Shown here: one piece after another, positions 6,724 to 13,693 of the stretch
How the letters are laid out: the number at the start of each line of letters is the position of its first letter
Position numbering within the stretch: the first letter of the stretch is position 1
Origin: a virus
Length of the DNA stretch: 23,979 nt
Direction: 5' to 3' (one strand)
IMG/VR virus record: IMGVR_UViG_3300026519_000570
Location: 1 to 23,979 of that record
Translations under genes and position numbers: made by a program
Notes under the pieces: model-generated
What the model saw: the letters and a program-made list of their open reading frames with translations, nothing else
What the model was told of the DNA's origin: nothing
Databases searched by the model: none

Positions 6724-7723
6724 CATATATTGGTACACGCTGAGAGCTCTGGACAGGCTGGATGTTGATTCCTTTGGGTTCGCTTCACATTCACGCATTA
6801 CGTACCATCAGATTGGAAAGAGGTCAATAGAGGATCTCGGCCTCAGCTACACGGTGAGCGTAATTGGTTCTACGGTGATGGATGTGTTGGGGGCTGTGGC
6901 GGATACGCTTCCCGATGTAGTTCATGTGGTGGATGGGAGCTTGTTCGGTCATCACCTGATGGCCCGCCTGAGAAGGCTGTCTGAATCCATGGCGGATCCG
7001 TTCGTTGTCTCCATACACATGACGGAGGAGCCGTACAGTGCCACGGGATTCGAGGATATGCGCAAATACGCGCATGTGGTCTTTGTGAACGATGCCTATG
7101 CGGTGTCTGAGTTCGATCCCGACGGATCCAAGATGGTCTACTGGATGCCGCACGCCTATGATCCGGAGGTCCATAGTCCAAATTTGGACTATGACAGCAA
7201 GGACATCGATCTGCTCTTTGTAGGCACCGTATATCCCGAGAGAGTTCCGTATCTGAAGGCGGACTGGGGGGATATGGTGTGCGTCTTTGGTGGATCTGAT
7301 CTGGGAAACGATGTTGATCTTTCCTTTGGCAACGTGTCCAACGACGAGTTGGCTAAGCTGTATCGGAGGTCGAAGATCTGTTTGAACAAGCACAGGGAGA
7401 TGGGCTCTGTGCTGGATGAGTCGCAGACGTATAGGTATCCGCCGCACGCTGTCTCCCCGAGGGTTGTGGAAGCTATGGCTTGCGGTTGTGTTGTGTTGAC
7501 TGATCACAGGCCTGAGCTAGATGAGATTGGGAAGGATGCCGTGCTGTTGTACAGCAATGTGGAGGATGCTGTTGGGCTTGCGAGGGACGTTGTCCAAGAC
7601 AGGGATGCTTGGACGGATATAGCGCGTAGGGCGAGGAGCGCGATCGAGAGCAGAAAGTACGACACGAACGTATCTCGGATGTTGGATATTTGGGATGATG
7701 CACTGAAGTTGTTGAGGAGGTAG
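6677..7723 (+). CDS. GT-B glycosyltransferase (CgeB / Glyco_trans_1-like)
   Basis: This 348-residue enzyme has the layout of a GT-B glycosyltransferase, which moves a sugar from a nucleotide donor to an acceptor. The N-terminal half contains Rossmann-like strands (PDVVHVVDGSLFGHHLM, PFVVSIHM, HVVFVND). The C-terminal half has DIDLLFVGTVYPER, the short helix DELAKLYRRSKICLN and the signature SPRVVEAMACGCVVLTD (around residues 260-276, with Glu265). It ends in a helix-rich tail (ARRARSAIESRKYDTNVSRMLDIWDDALKLL), all typical of CgeB-like and GT4-like families. AGGAGG (6661-6666) supports ATG 6677. Unusually, it lies between the tail terminator and the tail tube gene. The likely acceptor is therefore a virion protein, but a host surface polymer cannot be excluded. 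Confidence 0.85.
   Translation: MRTMVVAPGPTTSTFDIYWYTLRALDRLDVDSFGFASHSRITYHQIGKRSIEDLGLSYTVSVIGSTVMDVLGAVADTLPDVVHVVDGSLFGHHLMARLRRLSESMADPFVVSIHMTEEPYSATGFEDMRKYAHVVFVNDAYAVSEFDPDGSKMVYWMPHAYDPEVHSPNLDYDSKDIDLLFVGTVYPERVPYLKADWGDMVCVFGGSDLGNDVDLSFGNVSNDELAKLYRRSKICLNKHREMGSVLDESQTYRYPPHAVSPRVVEAMACGCVVLTDHRPELDEIGKDAVLLYSNVEDAVGLARDVVQDRDAWTDIARRARSAIESRKYDTNVSRMLDIWDDALKLLRR
7172..7193. repeat. Perfect 22-bp palindrome within the glycosyltransferase gene
   Basis: The half-site CATAGTCCAAA (7172-7182) is followed without any gap by its exact reverse complement TTTGGACTATG (7183-7193). No base is mismatched. It lies in frame through the codons for HSPNLDY. A perfect 22-bp dyad is not expected by chance in 24 kb. 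It could be a protein-binding site or an RNA/DNA cruciform element; the function is unknown. Confidence 0.9.
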
Positions 7724-7726
7724 AAT

Positions 7727-8125
7727 ATGGCAGTCACCGGTGGCGAGAATGCCCTTGTCTACGTGGGTGGTGTGGAGATGCCTCAGCGAAATAGCTGGAG
7801 TCTCGACATCAGCCGCGAGTACCGTGAGGCTCGTGTTTTCACGTCTAATCCTGCCGCGGGGAGTTGGACGGATCAGATCCCTGGGTATCGCTCTTGGAGT
7901 GGTTCCATCGATGGGTACTACGACAATGCGGATGAGTCCCCGATCACCGCTGCGTTTGCCAACACCGCTGCGCAGATTGTCCTGTACGAGGACCGAAACA
8001 ATCTGAACAAGTATTGGTACGGCAATGCTTTCGTGGACATGAGCGAACAGGTTCCTGCGGATGATTTCGTGACCTTGAGCTTGTCCTTCACGGGGACTGG
8101 GCAACTGACTCGAATCTCGATGTAG
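7727..8125 (+). CDS. Major tail tube protein
   Basis: A 132-residue protein with GAGGAGG eight bases before the ATG, four bases after the glycosyltransferase stop. The sequence is beta-rich: NSWSLDISREYREARVF, then PGYRSWSGSIDGYYD, and a closing VTLSLSFTGTGQL. The pattern 'SI..D....(E/D)V..F........P..(R/K).WSGS..GYYD' is common in siphovirus tail tube proteins, which stack as hexamer rings around the tape measure. Length and position, directly before the chaperone pair, fit well. It has no appended Ig-like domain, unlike many tail tube proteins. It is also a plausible acceptor for the sugar transferred by the adjacent enzyme (inference). Confidence 0.85.
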   Translation: MAVTGGENALVYVGGVEMPQRNSWSLDISREYREARVFTSNPAAGSWTDQIPGYRSWSGSIDGYYDNADESPITAAFANTAAQIVLYEDRNNLNKYWYGNAFVDMSEQVPADDFVTLSLSFTGTGQLTRISM

Positions 8126-8147
8126 TAAATTCAGACAGGAGGAAGTG

Positions 8148-8498
8148 ATGGCGACTATTCAGGTGGGCGATGAAGAGATTGTTGTTGGGCGTGTATCCCC
8201 TGAGCAGGTGGCTGGGTTGACGAACATTATTGGTCGCTACTTCCGTGGCGCCAGTGAGTCCCTGTCCGGCCTAGATGATGTGGACAACATCGCGCTGATC
8301 TCTGCCTTGCTCATGGCTGTTGACGGCAATGCCTTGGTTGAGCTTGGGCAGCTTGTCAGTGGCAAGGATGAGGAATGGGTTCGGGAGAACTTTGATCTTG
8401 GGTGGATCACAGAGGGTCTGGTTGCTCTCCTCGATGCCATTGATCTGCAGAGGGTAATTAGAAATTTTACGTTAATTGCTTCCCGAATTCAGGGCTAG
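8148..8498 (+). CDS. Tail assembly chaperone, short form (gpG-like)
   Basis: This 116-residue protein lies between the tail tube and tape measure genes, the fixed position of tail assembly chaperones, which coat the tape measure while the tube polymerises. AGGAGGA (8137-8143) is four bases before ATG 8148, better than the in-frame GTG 8145. The sequence is helical and acidic (SPEQVAGLTNIIGRYF, ENFDLGWITEGLVALLDAIDLQRVIRNF). Ten codons after a slippery heptamer at 8462-8468 the zero frame ends. Most ribosomes should make this form; a minority should shift to -1 and make the long form. Confidence 0.85.
   Translation: MATIQVGDEEIVVGRVSPEQVAGLTNIIGRYFRGASESLSGLDDVDNIALISALLMAVDGNALVELGQLVSGKDEEWVRENFDLGWITEGLVALLDAIDLQRVIRNFTLIASRIQG
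8450..8468 (+). promoter_or_regulatory. Programmed -1 ribosomal frameshift site
   Basis: A AAT TTT (8462-8468) is a canonical X XXY YYZ heptamer exactly in the zero frame (codons AAT, TTT). After slipping, reading continues AAA TTT TAC GTT and stays open to the TAG at 8771-8773. The -1 frame is blocked by TAG 8459-8461 directly before the site, so the two frames first become compatible here. GAGGG at 8450-8454, seven bases upstream, could act as an internal Shine-Dalgarno stimulator. I see no strong downstream hairpin. The long fusion is 107 residues plus 101 residues, 208 in total. Confidence 0.88.
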
Positions 8499-8518
8499 CG
8501 CAGCTTGTAGAGATAGCT

Positions 8519-8773
8519 ATGGTGGAGGTGGGTATCAGCCGTGGCGATGCTCTGGACATGGGCTACAGGGCGTTGTCACGGCTGATATACCGATATAGGG
8601 TTGTGGAGTACGAGAGGCGGCAGTGGGAACTATTTGTGGCTTCTATGTGCCACACGCCACAGAGTAGGGATGCGGCGAATAGGCAACACAATGCGGCCAA
8701 GAAAGCTCTGCGCGACATGAGGAGGAACATCAACATTCTGAAGGAGTCTCTGCGCAGGAGGGGAATTCTGTAG
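8519..8773 (+). CDS. Tail assembly chaperone, frameshift extension (gpGT-like)
   Basis: This is the second chaperone ORF. The only ATG-initiated form begins at 8519 and gives 84 residues, but it has no convincing ribosome binding site. The frame is open from 8462, so it is more likely expressed as the C-terminal part of a 208-residue fusion made by -1 frameshifting at 8462-8468. The sequence is helical and basic (YRALSRLIYRYRVVEYERRQWELF, NAAKKALRDMRRNINILKESLRRR), as expected for the T domain that binds the tape measure. The tape measure gene starts two bases after its stop, with AGGAGGGG inside the end of this gene. Confidence 0.85.
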   Translation: MVEVGISRGDALDMGYRALSRLIYRYRVVEYERRQWELFVASMCHTPQSRDAANRQHNAAKKALRDMRRNINILKESLRRRGIL

Positions 8774-8774
8774 C

Positions 8775-11700
8775 ATGGCATCCAACCAGAAGAACGTCGT
8801 CATCAGTATTGTAACCAAGTCCAACTTGGCTGGCGTTGATAACCTTGTCAAGGGTTTCAACAGGCTGAGATCTGCTGGGGATAAGGCTCGCAGTGGCTTG
8901 GACAGGGTCGCGATGAGCACAGAGAAGCTCGGACGCGGCTTTGTCAGCATGAATGCCGTGTTGGACAAGGTGGATGCTGGACTGAGGAGATTTCGGTCCA
9001 CGTTGCACGATGTGTTTGGCGGCGTTCGCATGGTTGGTCAGGCGTTGCAGAATGCGGGCGTTATGTTGTCCGTGTTCGTGACGCTTCCTCTTCGATCTTT
9101 CCTGCAGTCATCCATCAACCTGATGCTGGATTTCGACGAGGTGCTGATCGAGATCCGGAAGGCTGCGGGTTTGACAACTGACGAGATGAGGAAGCTCGGG
9201 GATGCATTGACGCAGATGTCTGCTACGGTTCCTCAGACTGTGGTAGAGCTCGGCAAGATGGCTGAGATGGCGGCTCGCCTTGGTCTCAGAGGCACAGCGG
9301 CTCTGACAGCGTTCACGGATGTGGTAGCCAAGCTCGAGGTGGCTACGGACCTTGAGGCCGAGGATGCTGCCAAGGCCCTTGCTCGTCTGACCGCTCTGTT
9401 CTACAGGGGGGCGAAGAGCGGGGAGGAATACTATCGTTTCCTGAACGCTGTAGGCAGTGCCTTGAATGAGGTGGGTCAGGCCACTGCGGCGACCGAGTCG
9501 CAGATTCTGTCCGCTGTGGTGCGTGCTGCTCCTGCTGCCGCGGCCATCGGGATGCCCGTGGAGCAGTTGATCGGCCTTGCGGGTGCCGTGGTCGAGACGG
9601 CTGCCAGCGCGGAGCGTGGTGGCACTCAGTTGAACAGGGCGCTATCCGAGCTAGCGACCAATGCGGTGGATGTGGGCAAGGCGGTCGGATTGCCTGTAGA
9701 GCAGTTCAGGGCGCTGATAGATGAGAATCCTACTGAGGTCTTCTTGGCTGTAGCCGAGGCAATCGGCAACATCGAGAGCGAGTCTTTGCGAGCGGCTGCG
9801 GCGGCTCAATTGTTCGGCGAGACGGGCGCGAAGATCGTCTCCATTATGGCTGCTGCTGGCACGGGCGTGGATCGGGTCGCCGAGAAGATACGGATATCCG
9901 AGAGCGCCTTTGCAGATGCGACATCGCTCCAGATTGAGTTCTCGAGGGCGATGGATGGCGTGAAGAACCAGCTCAAGCTGCTGCGGAACAACATCAACCT
10001 GTTGTCCATCTCCATTGGCAAGGTTCTTCTTCCCCAGATCACCAAGATCCTCACCTATGCGGTTCCGGCCGTTCGCGAGCTGGCTCGTCGCTTCGAGATG
10101 TTGAGCGAGGAGACCAAGCTTGCCGTGGTTGGGTTCACTCTGTTGGCCACGGTTCTGGGACCGCTGATGCTGGCATTTGGTTCCACGCTGTTCTTCCTCG
10201 GCATGATGGCGTCTGGCTTTGTGGCCTTGGCCAGCGCCATGTTCTCCATCATGACTCTGCCCATCCGTCTGGCTGGTGTGGTGGGCGTTCTGATCAATGT
10301 CGTTGGCGGACTTCCTGTAGCTCTGGTCGCTGCTGCTGCTGCTATCCTCATGTTCAGCGACAGCGCGAGGAATTTGTTCTTTGGCTTCATCCGCAATATG
10401 TTTGTCTGGGGAAGCAACGCTGCCACGGCATTCGCGGATGGATTCTCGTCTGCTGTGCAGTATGCAATTGGCGTGGTGCAGCAGTTCTTGGAAGCCATTG
10501 CGAGATTTTTCAGGGCTGAATCGCCTCCCAAGGAAGGTCCTCTCTCTGAGATCGATGAGTGGGGCAGGAGGACTGCAGAGGCGTTCGTCGAGGGATTTGC
10601 GTCTGCCAGCGTGGATGGCATCATACGTTATGCTGGAATTGTCAGCGAGGCGTTTGAGAGGTCATTGCGACAGATGCCTCTGGAGTGGGGAGATGCGTTT
10701 GGCAGGCTGACATCAATTGTTCGCACGGCTGCCTCGGCGGTAGCTCGTCTCAATAGGATGAAGCCGGATGAAGCTGGCAAGAACGTCGCCAAAGCCATTG
10801 AGGGGATCGGTGAGCTTGTCGGTGCAATAACTGGCGCTGGGATCAGCGTGGACAGTGCTTGGGCGAAGGTCAGTGGAGCGGTTGGGCAGTTCGCTGAGGA
10901 TATACGCACCGCGATAGGACTGCAATCAGATCTCGTCTCGGAAACCAAGCGTCTCGCCGAAGTGCGTCGTGAACTCGAGGAGATCGACCAGCGCTTGCAG
11001 GATGAGATCCTCGAGATATCTCAGCGACGTGATCTGACATTGGAGGAACGTGCTGCCTTAATCCGTCAGGCCAAGATCCGTGCGGCGGCACGTAAGAGAC
11101 AGCTCAGGGATGAGGAGAAGGCTGCCGAGGAGCGCGTCGATGTGCTCCGCGACGAGCTGCGCAAGGTGGAACAGATTATCGAGACCATTGCGCAGATGAT
11201 CCAGCAAGCGACCAAGGCTGCCGTTGCCAAGGTCGAGAAGCCCAAGGTGGATGACATCATCCCCATTGACGGATTCGAGTTCTCCCTGGGTAGGTTGAAG
11301 GACATCCTCGCCGAGCCCTTTGAGTTTGCGACCGAGGAGGTCGGTCGTTTCATGCAGAAGGTTGCGGAGGCGGAGGCGAAGGTGAAGTCCTTCATTGCGG
11401 GACTCATGAAGGAGGATCCTCTCTCTGCTGTCCTTGGTATCTCGGATGAGGATGCCGAGAAGCTGAGGGAAATGCTTCCTGCGGAGGACATCGAGGGCAT
11501 TCTTGAAGGATCTGGTTTCTCTGAACTGTTCTACGAGAAGGGCCTCGAGCTTCGTCGCCGGATTGACGGCATTGTTAGATCCGTGATGGACTTTGTCGAT
11601 GTGATCAGGGATCTCAAGGATCTCTTCAGCGATGGGCAATGGATCGAGTTGCTGGAGAGAGCCATGGATGCCATGTCAGGTGGGGAGGACGGCGGAGACA

Positions 11701-13691
11701 CGTCAGTCAACATCAGCGATATTGCGAAGGCTCTCGGCGCCTTATTTGGTGCGTTGTTCCTCTACAAGACTCTCCGTTCCAGCATTGGAATGCTGATCTC
11801 CATCTGGAATGTCCTGAAGTGGCTGGGTGGCTTGGGCATGTTCTTGGGCAGGGTTACGGGCATCGGCAGGTTCTTGGGGATGTTGTGGACCGGAGTTAGA
11901 GCGTTTGGTGGGTTCGGCGTCCTGTTTGGCATGTTTGTCCTGCGTGGTGTTCTGTCCTTGCTCGCTGGTATTGGCAGATTGGGTCTTGGTGCGCTGGTGT
12001 GGATCGGCAGGCTTCTGTACGGCGGATTGGCTTGGATTGTGTCGGGTATCATATTGTTCGCGAGATCCTCGGTCGTCTTCGGGCTGGGTGTCATGAACGC
12101 AGTGATATCCGTCGTCAGCAGGATTGCAGGACTGGGTTGGAGAGCCCTGCTGGGTACCGGCGGCGCGTTGCTCGCTATCGGTCGTGGAGTAGGTTCTATA
12201 TTGGCTGCGTTTGGCATAGGAGGCTCTCTTGCAACTGCATTTGGACTGCTGATATTTCTGGCTGCGCTGGCTGGATGGTTCAAATTTCAGTGGCCTGATC
12301 TCAAGGACAGCATAGATGAGTTCAGGGATGGTTTAACTAACTTGGTCGACACGATAATCGGCAAGAGCGATGAGACCCTTGAAAGTGCGAGCGAGAGTCT
12401 GGCGAAAGCGTTCGGCAGGTTGCAAGGCAGTATAATGAAGACCATTTTCTTTGCCGGCAATCCTTTGGCCGGTGTTGCGGCCAAGTTTGGCACCGATCTT
12501 GCTATTGCTGTATACGAAGGACTGAAGGAAGGCGACCTGAAGGGAAAGGTCAAGAAGGCTGTTGAGGATGCGATCACGGGTGGCGAGGGGGATTCTCCCT
12601 TGAATAAGGCGAGAAGAGCTTGGTACGATCTCGCTATCGCCATGTGGGAAGGTTTCAAGGAAGGAGATATAGGTGGCAAGCTGAAGAAGTGGCGGGACAA
12701 CTTGTTCGGCATCGGCGGCGGTGGAGTTGGAGGAGGCGGAAAGGGCGGATTTGGTGGACCGGATGCTCGCAAGAGCGGGTTGTTGGCTGCTGGATCCATC
12801 TTCGCTGGGATGAAGGACTGGTTTTCGAGAAGGAAGCAAGATATTGAGGATTTCGGGAAGTCTTTCTCCGAGACCGTTGTAGGAGGATTCAAGAACTGGC
12901 TGAATGAGAGATACGAGGAGTTCTCTGCGTTCATCGATGCGATTGTGGAGTGGTACAGGGGAGATGGCGAGTCCGGCCTTGACGAACAAGGTCGTATCAT
13001 TGCTCAGGCCATCTTGGCCGGAATTGTTGCGCTCATAACCGGAAATTACACAGCTTTCGGTGCCATACTCGGTGCTCTGATTGATTGGTATGAGGAATCA
13101 AAGTCTGATATTGAGAACAGGTCCAAGGGCATCGGTGTTACAATTATCGGTGGGATCACTGGCAAGATATGGGAACTCAGGAATGCGTTCGCCATCATAG
13201 CCGCTTCATTCTCGGATTGGTGGACTCGTTTCAAGGAGGATCCGACCAATATTATATTGACCGCTGCCAGCGATCTGGGCGAAGCGATTGTGGATTGGAT
13301 CAAGTCTGGCATCAGTTCTGCTTGGCAGGGCTTTATCACTTGGCTGGGTCAGAAGATAAAGGATGCAATAAGTAGGATTATCAACGATAACATCCCGAAA
13401 GGAGATGATGGAGGAGACGGGGGTGGCGGCGGAGGCGGTGGTGGAGGCGGCTTTGGCGGTCGCAGCAAGAGGGCCGTTCCTCCGGTCGGACTAGGTGAAA
13501 AGGATGGATTGATTGGCGCGTTGGAACCTGCGTCCATTGGCTCGTTGTTGGCTCCGGATGTGAGCAAGCCGGATAGGGCTCGCGATGGCGTTGTGGTGAA
13601 CATGGTGAACAACTTCTACGTGGATGACGATGTGGACATCGAGGAAGCAGCGAGGAAGATCTCTAGGCAGATCCTCTTGGCAGGAGCGTAG
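8775..13691 (+). CDS. Tail tape measure protein
   Basis: At 1638 residues this is the largest gene and sets tail length; the common rule of about 0.15 nm per residue implies a tail near 245 nm. The N-terminal third matches the TP901-type tape measure domain: DFDEVLIEIRKAAGLTTDEMRKL, TAATESQILSAVVRAAPAAAAIG, then ERGGTQLNRALSEL and FGETGAKIVSIM, ending LLRNNINLLSISIG. A hydrophobic stretch follows (about 447-523), then SPPKEGPLSEIDEWGRR, a motif often seen in tape measures. A long charged coiled coil covers about 717-815. A second, very long Gly/Leu-rich hydrophobic block covers about 988-1170. Two near-identical 21-residue repeats and a poly-glycine linker (about 1549-1565) precede the C-terminus. 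Confidence 0.95.
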   Translation: MASNQKNVVISIVTKSNLAGVDNLVKGFNRLRSAGDKARSGLDRVAMSTEKLGRGFVSMNAVLDKVDAGLRRFRSTLHDVFGGVRMVGQALQNAGVMLSVFVTLPLRSFLQSSINLMLDFDEVLIEIRKAAGLTTDEMRKLGDALTQMSATVPQTVVELGKMAEMAARLGLRGTAALTAFTDVVAKLEVATDLEAEDAAKALARLTALFYRGAKSGEEYYRFLNAVGSALNEVGQATAATESQILSAVVRAAPAAAAIGMPVEQLIGLAGAVVETAASAERGGTQLNRALSELATNAVDVGKAVGLPVEQFRALIDENPTEVFLAVAEAIGNIESESLRAAAAAQLFGETGAKIVSIMAAAGTGVDRVAEKIRISESAFADATSLQIEFSRAMDGVKNQLKLLRNNINLLSISIGKVLLPQITKILTYAVPAVRELARRFEMLSEETKLAVVGFTLLATVLGPLMLAFGSTLFFLGMMASGFVALASAMFSIMTLPIRLAGVVGVLINVVGGLPVALVAAAAAILMFSDSARNLFFGFIRNMFVWGSNAATAFADGFSSAVQYAIGVVQQFLEAIARFFRAESPPKEGPLSEIDEWGRRTAEAFVEGFASASVDGIIRYAGIVSEAFERSLRQMPLEWGDAFGRLTSIVRTAASAVARLNRMKPDEAGKNVAKAIEGIGELVGAITGAGISVDSAWAKVSGAVGQFAEDIRTAIGLQSDLVSETKRLAEVRRELEEIDQRLQDEILEISQRRDLTLEERAALIRQAKIRAAARKRQLRDEEKAAEERVDVLRDELRKVEQIIETIAQMIQQATKAAVAKVEKPKVDDIIPIDGFEFSLGRLKDILAEPFEFATEEVGRFMQKVAEAEAKVKSFIAGLMKEDPLSAVLGISDEDAEKLREMLPAEDIEGILEGSGFSELFYEKGLELRRRIDGIVRSVMDFVDVIRDLKDLFSDGQWIELLERAMDAMSGGEDGGDTSVNISDIAKALGALFGALFLYKTLRSSIGMLISIWNVLKWLGGLGMFLGRVTGIGRFLGMLWTGVRAFGGFGVLFGMFVLRGVLSLLAGIGRLGLGALVWIGRLLYGGLAWIVSGIILFARSSVVFGLGVMNAVISVVSRIAGLGWRALLGTGGALLAIGRGVGSILAAFGIGGSLATAFGLLIFLAALAGWFKFQWPDLKDSIDEFRDGLTNLVDTIIGKSDETLESASESLAKAFGRLQGSIMKTIFFAGNPLAGVAAKFGTDLAIAVYEGLKEGDLKGKVKKAVEDAITGGEGDSPLNKARRAWYDLAIAMWEGFKEGDIGGKLKKWRDNLFGIGGGGVGGGGKGGFGGPDARKSGLLAAGSIFAGMKDWFSRRKQDIEDFGKSFSETVVGGFKNWLNERYEEFSAFIDAIVEWYRGDGESGLDEQGRIIAQAILAGIVALITGNYTAFGAILGALIDWYEESKSDIENRSKGIGVTIIGGITGKIWELRNAFAIIAASFSDWWTRFKEDPTNIILTAASDLGEAIVDWIKSGISSAWQGFITWLGQKIKDAISRIINDNIPKGDDGGDGGGGGGGGGGGFGGRSKRAVPPVGLGEKDGLIGALEPASIGSLLAPDVSKPDRARDGVVVNMVNNFYVDDDVDIEEAARKISRQILLAGA
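12495..12689 (+). repeat. Tandem 21-residue repeat in the tape measure
   Basis: DLAIAVYEGLKEGDLKGKVKK (12495-12557, residues 1241-1261) and DLAIAMWEGFKEGDIGGKLKK (12627-12689, residues 1285-1305) align without gaps at 15 of 21 positions, all differences being mild except Lys/Gly. They are 44 residues apart start to start. Codons differ at many identical positions, so the duplication is old. Confidence 0.7.
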
Positions 13692-13693
13692 AC

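Noticed and set aside
12408-12436. TATAAT in the tape measure gene as a possible promoter
   Set aside because: No -35-like hexamer is present at 16-18 bases upstream, and the hexamer is encoded by ordinary codons.
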